Source of the DNA: Pedococcus dokdonensis
Lineage (GTDB): Bacteria > Actinomycetota > Actinomycetes > Actinomycetales > Dermatophilaceae
Reading direction: 5' to 3'
Length of the DNA: 64,000 nt
NCBI RefSeq assembly: GCF_900104525.1
Contig: NZ_LT629711.1
Coordinates: 3,038,001 to 3,102,000, forward strand
Shown here: positions 35,377 through 44,423 of the stretch, in pieces
Layout: every line of letters begins with the position of its first letter
How positions within the stretch are numbered: the first letter of the stretch is position 1
The notes under the pieces: generated by a model
The model's input: the letters and a program-made list of their open reading frames with translations, nothing else
Told to the model about the DNA's origin: nothing
Database searches by the model: none
Program-made: the position numbers and the translations under genes

Positions 35377-35868
35377 TCACTGCCCCTCGGGTATGCCGTG
35401 CAGCCGGCGGTGCAGCTCCCGCACCTCCTGCTCGAGCTCGGGAGCGGGCCCGTCGACCGGCAGTCCCGGAGCGACGTCACCGATGGACAGGGCGTTCACC
35501 GGCCCGGCCGGCACGCCCCACCCGCGAAGCCAGCCGACGAGCTGCTCGGTCGACACGGCATACACGATGCGGCCGAGGCCGACCCACGCGTGCGCCGCGG
35601 AGCACATCGCGCAGTGCTCACCCGAGGTGTAGACGGTGCACGCGCCCCGCTCGTCGGGCGCGAGGTTGAGCGCGGCCCACTTGGCCGCGTCGAACTCGGG
35701 GTGGCGCGTCTGGTCGCCGTCCTGCACCCGGTTTCGGTCGGCGAACCGCACCTCGCCCGAGCCGTCGACCAGCACCGAGCCGAACGGCTCGTCGCCGGCC
35801 TCGAGCCCTTCCCGGGCCAGCTCGACGCAGCGTCGCAGGTGGGTGAGGTCGGTCGCGCTGAGGCTCAT
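35377..35868 (-). CDS. Nucleoside/base deaminase
   Basis: A 163-residue cytidine-deaminase-fold protein. The zinc and proton-shuttle elements are HPEF in place of HAE and SGEHCAMC in place of PCxxC, so the ligands His, Cys and Cys and the Glu are retained in a modified frame. This variant is shared by a group of COG0590-like deaminases acting on guanine or unknown bases. A long inverted repeat lies just upstream, between it and the alkyltransferase gene. The ATG is 41 codons into the open frame, chosen because the fold begins there. Confidence 0.8.
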   Translation of the reverse strand: MSLSATDLTHLRRCVELAREGLEAGDEPFGSVLVDGSGEVRFADRNRVQDGDQTRHPEFDAAKWAALNLAPDERGACTVYTSGEHCAMCSAAHAWVGLGRIVYAVSTEQLVGWLRGWGVPAGPVNALSIGDVAPGLPVDGPAPELEQEVRELHRRLHGIPEGQ

Positions 35869-35884
35869 CGCCTCATCCAACACG

Positions 35885-35932
35885 AGTCGTGTGCCTGAGC
35901 GGAGGCCATGGCCCGCGCTCAGGCACACGACT
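35885..35932 (-). terminator. 48-bp hairpin after the alkyltransferase gene
   Basis: Perfect 16-bp arms (AGTCGTGTGCCTGAGC and complement) with a 16-base loop begin at the last base before the alkyltransferase stop codon. No strong T-run is present, but position and strength suggest termination between this operon and the deaminase gene. Confidence 0.7.
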
Positions 35933-36520
35933 TCAACGCTGGGCGGCCTCGAGGTCGAGGAGGTAGCGCTTCGCGGCCAGCCCGCCGGCATATCCGGTCA
36001 GGGCACCACTGGAGGCCACGACGCGGTGGCAGGGGAGCACGACGCACAACGGGTTCGCCCCGAGGGCGGCGCCCACGGCCCGCGCCGCCGTGGGCCGGTC
36101 GACCCGGGCGGCGAGCTCGCCGTAGGTGGCCCGGTCTCCGTAGCCGACGGTGGCTGCCAGCTGCGGCAGGACGGTGCGCTGGAAGTCGGACGCCAGGGCG
36201 AGGTCGGTGCGCAGCGTGAACGCGCGGATCCGCCCCGCGAGGAAGTCCTCCAGCTCGGCGCGGGCCTCGTCGAGCTCACGCGGCTGGCGCAGCACCCGGG
36301 GTGAGACCCGCTCGCTCAGTCGTGACAGGACATGGTCCTCGTCCTCGGACGTCGCGACGAACGAGGATGCGACGAGTGCTCCGGCGTCGTTGCGGGCCAA
36401 CAGCATCCGCCCGATCACGGTGTCCTCGACGACATAGGAGACGTCGCTCGGCAGCAGGGTCGGCGGGTGCGGCGGTGGGTCGGGGGTGAAGGCCGCGAGG
36501 CGGGTGGCCGGGTCGGTCAT
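35933..36520 (-). CDS. Methylated-DNA-protein cysteine methyltransferase
   Basis: A 195-residue O6-alkylguanine-DNA alkyltransferase. The suicide cysteine is C164 in LPCHRVVASSG, with a helix-turn-helix region just before it (YGELAARVDRPTAARAVG). The N-terminal domain (residues 25-95) is normal. It repairs O6-methylguanine once per molecule. Its start overlaps the stop of the ECF sigma gene by four bases (ATGA), so the sigma factor probably controls the operon and DNA alkylation may be the signal. Confidence 0.92.
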   Translation of the reverse strand: MTDPATRLAAFTPDPPPHPPTLLPSDVSYVVEDTVIGRMLLARNDAGALVASSFVATSEDEDHVLSRLSERVSPRVLRQPRELDEARAELEDFLAGRIRAFTLRTDLALASDFQRTVLPQLAATVGYGDRATYGELAARVDRPTAARAVGAALGANPLCVVLPCHRVVASSGALTGYAGGLAAKRYLLDLEAAQR

Positions 36521-37002
36521 GGCAGGTCCTTCCGCAGGGTCGCGAGCGCGTCGCTCACGAGCCGCCGGCTCATCGCGGGCGAGGTGCCCAGCGCGGCGGC
36601 GATGGTGGGGTGGTCGAGGTCGGCGACGTACTTGAGGACGACCGCCTCGCGCTGTCGTGGTGGCAGCGCCGCGACCGAGGACCAGAGCGGCCCGTCGGGG
36701 AGCGTGGCATCTGCAGCCGGGGCAGCCGGCCCACTGGTGAGTGCGGCCGGGTCGTCGTGGGGCACCGCTCGGCGGGCCCGTCCGCGGTGCACGTCCATGG
36801 CGCACCGGTGCGTGATCGTGAGCAGCCAGCCCCGCAGGTTCGTGCTCGAGCGCAGCGACGGGTAGGCCGCGAGCGCCTGGGTCCACGCCTGCTGGGCCAC
36901 GTCGTCACCGTCGACCGGCCCGGCGAGGGCGTGGGCGAGGCGCGCGACGTCGCGCCAGTGGGCGTCGACCAGGGTCTGGAAGGCAGGCAGTCTCACACCC
37001 AT
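36517..37002 (-). CDS. ECF sigma factor coupled to alkyltransferase
   Basis: A 161-residue ECF sigma factor with the two minimal regions. Region 2 reads DGDDVAQQAWTQALAAYPSL and GWLLTITHRCAMDVHRGRAR; region 4 reads LPPRQREAVVLKYVADLDHP. There is no C-terminal extension and no anti-sigma gene nearby. It is presumably either constitutively competent or controlled by transcription. The preferred ATG gives a start at MGVRLPAFQ; an earlier in-frame Met adds 16 unlikely residues. It is followed by the alkyltransferase, an arrangement I recall in other actinomycetes. Confidence 0.85.
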   Translation of the reverse strand: MGVRLPAFQTLVDAHWRDVARLAHALAGPVDGDDVAQQAWTQALAAYPSLRSSTNLRGWLLTITHRCAMDVHRGRARRAVPHDDPAALTSGPAAPAADATLPDGPLWSSVAALPPRQREAVVLKYVADLDHPTIAAALGTSPAMSRRLVSDALATLRKDLP

Positions 37003-37174
37003 GGAACGCCGCACCTCCCCGTCGTGTGAGCCGCCGTCCGGCGCTGCCATCGTGCCGCATCGTGGCTCCCCACGACCCGCGCGCCGGTGGAGTCGCCGGT
37101 CGTCGCCCTCGCGGGGTTCTCGACGCTGTCGAGGTCAGTGGGTAGTCTCCCGACCGAACTCGTATACATCGGAC

Positions 37175-37660
37175 ATGGACGGGCGCATGGCAACAGCACC
37201 GCTGGGAGAACGCTCCCCAGGCCCCGAGTCGCCCGCGGGCGGTCGGGTGCGGGACGCCTCGCGCACGCTCCGCGTCCCGTGGCGGGCGACCTCCGTCGCG
37301 CTGGTCCGCAAGGCGCTGGTCGACGACCTCGACAGCCGGGAGATCTCGGCCGCCGTGATCGACGAGGCCGAGATCGTGGTCTCCGAGCTGGTCTCCAACT
37401 CGATCCGGCACGCCCGTCCGCTGGGTGACGGCAACCTGCGGGTGCACTGGAAGGTCAAGGCCGGGGTCGTCGAGGTCGAGGTGACCGACGGCGGCAGCGA
37501 GACCACCCCGCGCCCCGCCCCGCGCACCATCTGGGCCGCGTCCGGTCGCGGTCTGCGGATCGTCCGCAGCCTGGCCCACGAGTGGGGGGTCACCGAGGAC
37601 CGGACCGGCTCCACGGTCTGGGCCTCGCTCGGCGGCCCGTCGCGTCGCCGCAGCCACTGA
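37175..37660 (+). CDS. RsbW/SpoIIAB-like HATPase_c protein
   Basis: A 161-residue GHKL ATPase without a histidine-kinase dimerisation domain. The N box reads EIVVSELVSNSIRHARP, the G1/G2-like loops are VTDGGS and ASGRGLRIVRS. Such solo proteins are anti-sigma or serine kinases in partner-switching systems; no partner is adjacent apart from the divergent ECF gene, which is of a different class. A 15-bp inverted repeat CTCGAC-GCT-GTCGAG lies 42 bp before the ATG. A second ATG four codons later is equally plausible. Confidence 0.82.
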   Translation: MDGRMATAPLGERSPGPESPAGGRVRDASRTLRVPWRATSVALVRKALVDDLDSREISAAVIDEAEIVVSELVSNSIRHARPLGDGNLRVHWKVKAGVVEVEVTDGGSETTPRPAPRTIWAASGRGLRIVRSLAHEWGVTEDRTGSTVWASLGGPSRRRSH

Positions 37661-37702
37661 GCGGACTCCAGACCCCTGGGCCGAGGCAATAGGGTTGTCG
37701 CC

Positions 37703-38593
37703 ATGGGTAAGGCTTCACGGCGCCGCAAGGGCGCAGACTCCGGCTCCGTCAGCGCTCGCGTCGCGCCCGCACCGTTCGTCGCGCGGCCGTTCGAGGGTCT
37801 CCCGGGCGAGACCGACTGGGTGGCGATGCGCGAGATCCTGCCGTCGGCCACGGCGACCGTCACCTTCGCGAAGGGTCAGGCCCCCGAGGGCGCGCCGGCC
37901 GAGGTGACCATCGCGACCGTCCTCCCGATGGCGTGGCCGGGCCTGCACCGGGCCGACGGCACCGTCTTCGTCGGCACGCAGTCGGGCTCGGTCTCGGGTG
38001 ACGCGTCGCGTGACCTCGCGACGTCGCTGCTGGCGGCCGCGTCCGCGGAGCAGGGCACGCCGATCACCGGCACGCCGGCCTCCACCGCCGACACGCCCCG
38101 GCTCCAGGACCTGCTCGACACCACCGCGCCGTTCGAGGTGGCGGTGCACGACGGGTTCGAGTTCTGGGTCGGTGAGAGCGAGCTCGACGAGGAGGCGCAG
38201 GCCTCGCTCGAGCGCGCCAACGAGTCCGTCATCCCCACGGTGAAGATGGCCGCCACCGACTCGGCCTACTGGTGCCGGATCGGCGACCGCACCCACATCC
38301 GCCTGGTGCTGCCGCAGGACGAGGACGTCGCGACCGACGCGCTGGCCCGCCTCCACTCGGCCGGCGACAGCGGGCTCGGTGACCAGACCCGGCTGCTCGG
38401 CGCCTTCCGCGCGTGCGGGCTGCTCGTGCCGGTCTGGGACCTCGACCCCGAGCGGACCGCCGACGACTACGAGGGCGCCCTGGGTGAGTTCATGACCCGG
38501 TATGCCGCGGCGTCGGCTGCCGACGCGCCGCTCACCGCGGACGAGCGTCGAGCCCGGTCCGGGCTCCTCAGCCGCCAGGTGACCCTGCGCTGA
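37703..38593 (+). CDS. DUF5926 family protein
   Basis: A 296-residue soluble protein. It opens with a basic MGKASRRRKGADSG and continues with segments I recognise from the actinobacterial DUF5926 family (GLPGETDWVAMREILPSATA; VGESELDEEAQASLERANES). It has no known function; relatives are often found with cell-envelope genes. It starts 42 bases after the HATPase gene and precedes the glycosyltransferase genes by 13 bases. Confidence 0.82.
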   Translation: MGKASRRRKGADSGSVSARVAPAPFVARPFEGLPGETDWVAMREILPSATATVTFAKGQAPEGAPAEVTIATVLPMAWPGLHRADGTVFVGTQSGSVSGDASRDLATSLLAAASAEQGTPITGTPASTADTPRLQDLLDTTAPFEVAVHDGFEFWVGESELDEEAQASLERANESVIPTVKMAATDSAYWCRIGDRTHIRLVLPQDEDVATDALARLHSAGDSGLGDQTRLLGAFRACGLLVPVWDLDPERTADDYEGALGEFMTRYAAASAADAPLTADERRARSGLLSRQVTLR

Positions 38594-38606
38594 CCGCGCA
38601 GCTCCG

Positions 38607-39338
38607 ATGAACCCAGTGACGGTCGCCGCGGTGATCCCGGCCAAGGACGAGGCCGAGCGGATCGCCGCCACGGTCCGGGCCGTGCGCGGCATACCGGGGG
38701 TCGACCTGGTCGTCGTCGTCGACGACGGGAGCAGTGACGCCACCGCCGAGATCGCCCGCGAGGCGGGCGCCGAGGTGGTGCGGCACGCCCGCAACCTCGG
38801 CAAGGCGGCGGCGATGACGACCGGCGCCGGCTACGTCGCGCGCCGCGAGGGCGTCGAGGGACGGGTCGGTGGCTCTGCGGACCGGCGCCCGCTGTTGTTC
38901 GTCGACGGGGACCTCGAGGCCACCGCCGCCAACCTGGGGGTGCTGGTGCCGCCCGTGCTGGAGGGTCGCGCCGACATGACGATCGCGACGCTGCCGCCAC
39001 AGAAGACCGCCGGAGGCGGCCACGGGTTCGTGGTCCGGCTGGCACGCAAGGGGATCGAGGACCTCACCGGGTTCGTCGCCCAGCAGCCGTTGTCGGGGAT
39101 GCGGTGCATCTCCCGGGCCGCGTTCGATGCGGCCAGCCCGCTCGCGCGGGGGTGGGGCGTCGAGGTCGGGCTGACCGTCGACGTGCTGCTGGCCGGTCTC
39201 GTGGTCGAGGAGGTGCCCTGCGAGCTGCACCACCGCGTCAGCGGGTCCGACTGGCGCGGCCAGGTGCACCGGGCCAAGCAGTACCGGGACGTCGCCCTCG
39301 CCCTGGCCCGCCGCCGGGCCCGTCGCGGGCTGCGCTGA
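38607..39338 (+). CDS. Family 2 glycosyltransferase
   Basis: A 243-residue GT-A enzyme. Its nucleotide-sugar region includes AAVIPAKDEAERIAATV and VVVVDDGSSDATAEIA. The DxD-type acidic pair is LLFVDGDLEAT. It is soluble with no C-terminal membrane helix, similar to dolichol-phosphate mannosyl- or glucosyltransferases without an anchor. It probably makes a lipid-linked sugar or transfers to a lipid intermediate. It is followed after nine bases by a polytopic glycosyltransferase. Confidence 0.85.
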   Translation: MNPVTVAAVIPAKDEAERIAATVRAVRGIPGVDLVVVVDDGSSDATAEIAREAGAEVVRHARNLGKAAAMTTGAGYVARREGVEGRVGGSADRRPLLFVDGDLEATAANLGVLVPPVLEGRADMTIATLPPQKTAGGGHGFVVRLARKGIEDLTGFVAQQPLSGMRCISRAAFDAASPLARGWGVEVGLTVDVLLAGLVVEEVPCELHHRVSGSDWRGQVHRAKQYRDVALALARRRARRGLR

Positions 39339-39347
39339 CCGACCGAC

Positions 39348-40838
39348 ATGGCCACGGGGGTGCGGGAGAGGGCCGCGACGACCGCGCTGGTGGTGTCGTT
39401 CGGGCTGCTCCTGCTCGTCGGGGTCGCGGGTGAGAGCGCCGCGAAACCCGGTCTCGGGCCGCGCGGCTGGGCGCCGGGTGAGCTCGCCTGGACCCCCGGT
39501 CCGGCCCTGGTCACCGGTCTGCTCTGGGTCGCGTACGGCCTGGGCGCGCTGGCGGTCTGGCTGCGCCTGCGCGGTGAACCCTCGGTGGTCGCAACGGTCG
39601 GGATGTTGGGGTCGGTGGCGCAGCGGGCCCGCCGTCGCCTCGCCGGGCCGAGCTGGACGGTGCCGCTGGCGCTCGGGGTGCTCGCGCTCCTGACCGGACC
39701 GTTCGGCTCCGCCGACCACACGAACTACGCGGCGTACGGCCGGATCTCGGCCCTCGGCGGCGATCCCTACCTCACCCCGCCGAGCGGGTGGTCACCCGCC
39801 GACCCGGTTGTCTCGGCGGTCGAACCCCCGTGGACCGACACGGTGAGCGTCTACGGTCCGTTCGCGACGCTGCTGCAGACCCTGACGTCCCTCGTCGGCG
39901 GCCCGAACGTCCGCCAGACCGTCTGGTGCTGGCAGGCCATCGTGGTGCTGGCCTGGCTCGGCGTGCGCTGGCTGCTGCTGCGCAGCGGCGCCCCGGCCCG
40001 CAGGGTCGACACCCTCTGGACGCTCAACCCGCTCGTCTTCGGCGTCGGGGTGCTCGGCGCCCACGTCGACCTCGTCGCCGCGGCGCTGGCAGTGGCCGCG
40101 CTCGTGCTGGCGGCGCGGAGTCCCCTGGCGTCGGGCGTGCTGACCGGGCTGGCGGTCTCCTGCAAGATCACCTATGGCGTGGTGGCGCTGGCGGTGCTGC
40201 TCGGCTGGTGGGCGCACGAACGCCGGTCGTTCGGCCGGCACGCGCTGTCCTTCGGGCTCGCTGCCCTGGTGGTGGTCGTCCCGCTGCACGTCTGGGCCGG
40301 ACCGCACGTCTTCGACCAGCTCGACCGGGCGCGTCGGTCGATCTCCCTCGCGACGCCGTGGCGGCTGCTCTACGAGGCACTCACGGGTCCGATGTCCTCC
40401 GGCACGGCGCGCTCGCTGGTCACCTGGCTGGCCGTCGTCGTGGCGCTGGTGCTGGTCGTCGTGCTCGCCCGCGTCACCCGGGGCCTGGCCCCCGAGACCG
40501 CGACCGGCACCTCGGCGCGCTGGGCCCTGGTGCTCGGAGCCGCCTACACGCTCGCGGCCCCCTACTCGCTGCCGTGGTACGACCTGCTCACCTGGGCGCT
40601 CCTGCCGGTGCTGGCCGCCAGCGTCCTCGACACGGTCCTCGTCGTGCGCCTCGCGACGATGGCGGTCGCCTACGTGCCGGGCCGGGTGGTGGGCATGACC
40701 CCGACCGTCGAGCGGGTCTCGCTGTGGGTGCGGCGCACCCCGGTGCCGTATGCCGGCCTGCTGGTGTGGGGGTGGCTCATCCTCGCCGCGACGCGCGGGT
40801 CGTCGCGGTCGCGCGAGCCTCGTCCTCCAGCACCCTGA
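39348..40838 (+). CDS. Polytopic GT-C glycosyltransferase (GT87/MptA-like)
   Basis: A 496-residue protein with about 12 hydrophobic segments. The first large loop has an acidic/aromatic set (SADHTNYAAYGRISALGGDP) typical of polyprenol-phosphate-dependent GT-C enzymes such as MptA/B and DUF2029 proteins. It likely transfers mannose or a similar sugar from polyprenyl phosphate to cell-envelope glycans. Its last 62 bases overlap the tail of the convergent membrane gene. It is probably in an operon with the GT2. Confidence 0.78.
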   Translation: MATGVRERAATTALVVSFGLLLLVGVAGESAAKPGLGPRGWAPGELAWTPGPALVTGLLWVAYGLGALAVWLRLRGEPSVVATVGMLGSVAQRARRRLAGPSWTVPLALGVLALLTGPFGSADHTNYAAYGRISALGGDPYLTPPSGWSPADPVVSAVEPPWTDTVSVYGPFATLLQTLTSLVGGPNVRQTVWCWQAIVVLAWLGVRWLLLRSGAPARRVDTLWTLNPLVFGVGVLGAHVDLVAAALAVAALVLAARSPLASGVLTGLAVSCKITYGVVALAVLLGWWAHERRSFGRHALSFGLAALVVVVPLHVWAGPHVFDQLDRARRSISLATPWRLLYEALTGPMSSGTARSLVTWLAVVVALVLVVVLARVTRGLAPETATGTSARWALVLGAAYTLAAPYSLPWYDLLTWALLPVLAASVLDTVLVVRLATMAVAYVPGRVVGMTPTVERVSLWVRRTPVPYAGLLVWGWLILAATRGSSRSREPRPPAP

Positions 40839-42987
40839 CGCTCACCGCGATGATCAGCGGCACTGCGATGATCGCGCCGTTCGCCGGGATCGCGACCCCC
40901 GAGTCGTTGATGGCGAAGCCGATGGTGAGGGTGACCAGGAGGGCGATCAGCCCGGGCCGCAGGGTCGGGCAGGCCTCGTAGGAGCGCTGCAGCGAGCGTG
41001 ACCCCCACGACGTCGGGCGGGCCAGGATGTAGATCACGAAGACGAGGGCGATCGGCACCAGCAACGACAGCCGGTAGTTGCCGAACAGGATGTCGAGGTT
41101 CTGCTGCAGCTTGCGCACGATGATGTCGCCCGCCCCGCCCTCGAAGATCGACCGGAAGAACCGGCCGAGGTGCGACTGGTTCTCCTTGCCGCGCAACGAG
41201 TCGAGGAAGCCGACGAGGAGGAAGAGGCCGACCGTGGCCGCCGCGAGGATCGCTCCCCGCTTCCAGGACATCCGGATGCCGAGGATGGCCAGCACGAGGT
41301 AGGCCAGCCCGGGCAGCAGGGCCGGGGGGCCACCGCCGTCGGCGCCCCACCCCGGGTAGCCGTCGACGACCACGGCGGCGAGCCCGATGACCAGCGCGGT
41401 GACGGCGGCAACCCTCGGCCGCCCGTGCTTGACGAAGTAGCTCGACACCGCGATGCACAGCAGCAGCGCCGCCGTCGCGAAGAGCGCGAAGGTCACGTTG
41501 CCCATGCCGTAGAACCGGCCTCCGACGACGGGTTGCAGCCCCATCAGCGAGGAGATCTGCAGGTGCGAGCCGAGCATCACGTCGCCACCCAGGACGAGCA
41601 GCGTGGCCAGGGCCACCACGACCAGCGGACCGGTCAGCCGCCGGCTCCACGGGCCCAGGAGGGCGATCGCCGAGATGATCGCCACGAACAGCCCGACGCT
41701 GAACACCACGGCGACCATCGGCACCGGGAACCGCCACCACGGGATCAGGTTGGCCAGGAACGTCGACGCGGGGATGGTGGCCGCGACGACCGCCACCCGC
41801 CTGGTGATCCGCAGCAGCCGCAGCCGCAGGTCGGTGGACCCGAAGTCACGGCGCCAGACCACGGCGGTGAAGAGGTAGATCGCGATCTGGGCGTAGACGA
41901 CCCCGTTGAAGAACGGCGGCACCAACGGGTGCACCTCGTGGCTCGCCTCGTCGAAGTCGAGCAGCTGGCGGAGCCGGTCCTCGGCGGCCGGCTCGGAGTT
42001 GCTGCCCTCCTCGCCGCGTCGCAGGGCCGTCCCGCCGAGCGCGTCGGGCACCGGCACCCCGGCCGCGGTCAGCAGGGTCACGGTGAGGTCGGCGGACTGG
42101 ACCAGTCCGTCCTGCCTGGTCGAGGGTGAGTACAACGTGCCCGACCCGAACCGCGGGCCCTTGGCTGCGACCAGCCGCAGGCGCTCGCTGCTGCCCGCGT
42201 CGGACATGCTGGCGACCAGGAGGTCCGACCCGCTGGGCGCGGCGGTCAGCACCTCACCGATGCGCCGGTCGATCGCCGCCGCCTGCTCCGCCCGGCTGGG
42301 AGGCCGGGTGGCCGCCTCCGTCGGGGGCAGGTCCTGCGGGTCGCGCAGCGACCCGACGTCGACCATCGTCACCCGGCACCCGGTGAGCAGGCCGGTGAGC
42401 GCGGAGCTGTCGTAGGCGGCATACCGGGGCACGGCGCCGGAGGTGTAGGCGGCGCCGAGGCCGGCCCCGGGGCCCACCGCCTGCACGCACTGCTTGTTGC
42501 TCGCGAGCTGCTCGCCCAGCGTGCCCGGCCTGGCCCCGAACTTGAGCGCGTTGGCGGCCCGGACGTAGCCGTCCCAGCCGGGCACGAAGCCGCTCTCGAC
42601 CACCGGGATCGGGGGGCACGCGTCGGTCGTCTTGCGCGCGCCGTTCTTGCCCGGGCCCGGCGCCGCGGCACGGTCACCCGCCGAGAGGCTGAGCCAGCCG
42701 TCGACCGGGCAGGTGTTGGTGAAGACCGAGCGCACCGAGACGGCGGCGGTCGAACCGTCGCGCAGGAAGGTCCACAGCGACGGGGTGTCCCGGGCGTTGA
42801 CGTCGCTCCAGGTCAGCCCGCCGGTGCCGATCAGGATGATCGGGTTCGGCTCGGCCGCCCGCGGCGCGGCGGTCACGCTGGCACTGGCACCCGCGCTCGC
42901 ACTGGCCCCGGGCAGGACCGCCGCCAGCACGGTGACGACGAGGGCCGCGAGCAGGCCGACGAGGGCGGTCAGGGCGCGGCGGGTCAC
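40777..42987 (-). CDS. Membrane protein with phosphatase-like ectodomain
   Basis: A 736-residue protein. An N-terminal signal/anchor (ALVGLLAALVVTVLAAVL) precedes a 300-residue exported region that resembles an alkaline-phosphatase/sulfatase-like domain (PIILIGTGGLTWSDV; SDLLVASMSDAGSS), but I cannot match its metal ligands. A C-terminal block of about 10 membrane helices follows (VVYAQIAIYLFTAVVW onwards, including a GRFYGMGNVTFALF segment). It may be an envelope polymer modifying enzyme. The gene is flanked by two GT-C genes. The GT tail overlaps it by 62 bases. Confidence 0.72.
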   Translation of the reverse strand: MTRRALTALVGLLAALVVTVLAAVLPGASASAGASASVTAAPRAAEPNPIILIGTGGLTWSDVNARDTPSLWTFLRDGSTAAVSVRSVFTNTCPVDGWLSLSAGDRAAAPGPGKNGARKTTDACPPIPVVESGFVPGWDGYVRAANALKFGARPGTLGEQLASNKQCVQAVGPGAGLGAAYTSGAVPRYAAYDSSALTGLLTGCRVTMVDVGSLRDPQDLPPTEAATRPPSRAEQAAAIDRRIGEVLTAAPSGSDLLVASMSDAGSSERLRLVAAKGPRFGSGTLYSPSTRQDGLVQSADLTVTLLTAAGVPVPDALGGTALRRGEEGSNSEPAAEDRLRQLLDFDEASHEVHPLVPPFFNGVVYAQIAIYLFTAVVWRRDFGSTDLRLRLLRITRRVAVVAATIPASTFLANLIPWWRFPVPMVAVVFSVGLFVAIISAIALLGPWSRRLTGPLVVVALATLLVLGGDVMLGSHLQISSLMGLQPVVGGRFYGMGNVTFALFATAALLLCIAVSSYFVKHGRPRVAAVTALVIGLAAVVVDGYPGWGADGGGPPALLPGLAYLVLAILGIRMSWKRGAILAAATVGLFLLVGFLDSLRGKENQSHLGRFFRSIFEGGAGDIIVRKLQQNLDILFGNYRLSLLVPIALVFVIYILARPTSWGSRSLQRSYEACPTLRPGLIALLVTLTIGFAINDSGVAIPANGAIIAVPLIIAVSVRVLEDEARATATTRASRRG

Positions 42988-43028
42988 CCCTACAGGCTAC
43001 GGGGCGGCGAGCACGACAGAATGCAGGT

Positions 43029-44423
43029 GTGTCCCCACTGCGCCGCATCGCCGACCTGCCCAGTCGGGTGCGGTGGGCGCTCGCGGTCGTCATCATCCTG
43101 GCCGGGGCGGCGATCCCGGTGCTGCGCTACCTCGTCTTCTGGCCGATCGACCAGTGGCAGGTCGACGTCGAGGTCTACCGCGAGGCAGGCGTGTCGATCC
43201 TCACCGGGCGCCCGATCTACTCGGCGATGACCGAGGCGCCGCAGCTGCTGCCGTTCACCTACCCACCGTTCGCGGCCGTGCTCGCGATCCCGTTGGCCTT
43301 GCTGCCGTTCGGCGTGGTCGGCTGGCTGTGGACCGGCGCGCAGGTCGCGGCCACCACCGCGATCGTCTGGTATGCCGGGTGGCGACTGATCCACCGCACC
43401 GGAGCGCTGCTGCCGGTCACCCTCGCGCTGCTCACCGTCCCCATGCTGTGGCTGCACCCGGTGTCGGACGGGATCCGTTTCGGGCAGGTCAACGCGTTCA
43501 TGGTGCTGGCCTGCCTGATGGACCTGCGGCGGCCGCGACCGGGTGTGCTGCGGCGCATCCCGCCGGGCGTGCTCGTCGGGCTGGCCATGTCGATCAAGCT
43601 CACGCCCGGCGTCTTCGTCGTCCACTACCTCGTGAACCGGCGCTGGAAGGAAGCGATCACCGCGGTCGGCACCGCCGTCGTGGTCACGCTCGGCTCGTGG
43701 GTGCTGCTGCCCGAGGCGTCGTTCGCCTTCTGGGGTGGTGCCCTGCAGGACCCGGCCCGCCTCGGTCCCAACGCCGGCACGTCCAACCAGAGCATCCGCG
43801 GGTTCCTCCTCCGGGTCGGCCCCGACGGCACGCTCGGCGACGCGATCTGGCTGGTGCTGGTTGCCGTGGTCGGTTTCGTGGGGTTCCAGCTCGCCCGCCG
43901 CGCCTACCGGGCCGGCGACTCGATCAGCGAGGTGGCGGCGGTCGGGCTGATGGCGGTGCTGCTGTCGCCGGTGGCCTGGATCCACCACCTGCACTGGATG
44001 GTCGTGGTGGTCTTCGCCGTGCTGGGCGCCGACCCGCTGCGCGACCGCCGACGCCTGCTGGCCGCGGGCGTGGTCACCGGGTACTTCCTCTGCCGGATGC
44101 CCTGGTGGGGCATCACCTGGCTGAGCCACCCCGACTGGCCGCGCTGGATCGGGCGAGTGCTCCAGAACGCCGACACCTTCGGTTCGCTGCTCGCCCTCGC
44201 CCTGCTCTGGTGGGCCCTGCACCTCCCCGCGCCGGGCGCCGGCGATGCCACCACCGGCGATGCCACCACCGGCGATGCCACCACCGGCGATGCCACCAGG
44301 GGCGATGCCACCACCCACGAAGCCACCACCCACGAAGCCACCACCCACGAAGCCACGACCGACGGCACGACCACCGACGGCACGACGCGGCCCGCTGACG
44401 ACACCGTGCAGGTGGCACCGTGA
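43029..44423 (+). CDS. GT87 (DUF2029) glycosyltransferase with repetitive tail
   Basis: A 464-residue polytopic enzyme. It matches DUF2029/GT87 mannosyltransferases: an acidic loop in WQVDVEVYREAGVSIL near residue 40, the segment PPFAAVLAIP, and about 10 membrane helices to WALHLPA. These act with polyprenyl-phosphate mannose outside the membrane. The last 50 residues are ten 5-residue repeats (GDATT five times, HEATT three times, DGTTx twice), which is unusual. The GTG start lies 41 bp from the divergent membrane gene. It ends with a four-base overlap to the next gene. Confidence 0.85.
   Translation: MSPLRRIADLPSRVRWALAVVIILAGAAIPVLRYLVFWPIDQWQVDVEVYREAGVSILTGRPIYSAMTEAPQLLPFTYPPFAAVLAIPLALLPFGVVGWLWTGAQVAATTAIVWYAGWRLIHRTGALLPVTLALLTVPMLWLHPVSDGIRFGQVNAFMVLACLMDLRRPRPGVLRRIPPGVLVGLAMSIKLTPGVFVVHYLVNRRWKEAITAVGTAVVVTLGSWVLLPEASFAFWGGALQDPARLGPNAGTSNQSIRGFLLRVGPDGTLGDAIWLVLVAVVGFVGFQLARRAYRAGDSISEVAAVGLMAVLLSPVAWIHHLHWMVVVVFAVLGADPLRDRRRLLAAGVVTGYFLCRMPWWGITWLSHPDWPRWIGRVLQNADTFGSLLALALLWWALHLPAPGAGDATTGDATTGDATTGDATRGDATTHEATTHEATTHEATTDGTTTDGTTRPADDTVQVAP
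44241..44390 (+). repeat. Ten 15-bp tandem repeats at the 3' end of a glycosyltransferase gene
   Basis: Units GGCGATGCCACCACC (five), CACGAAGCCACCACC (three) and GACGGCACGACCACC (two) encode Asp/Thr/Ala-rich repeats. All units are 15 bp in phase, so expansion preserves the frame. They lie on the cytosolic or exported C-terminal tail. Confidence 0.9.
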
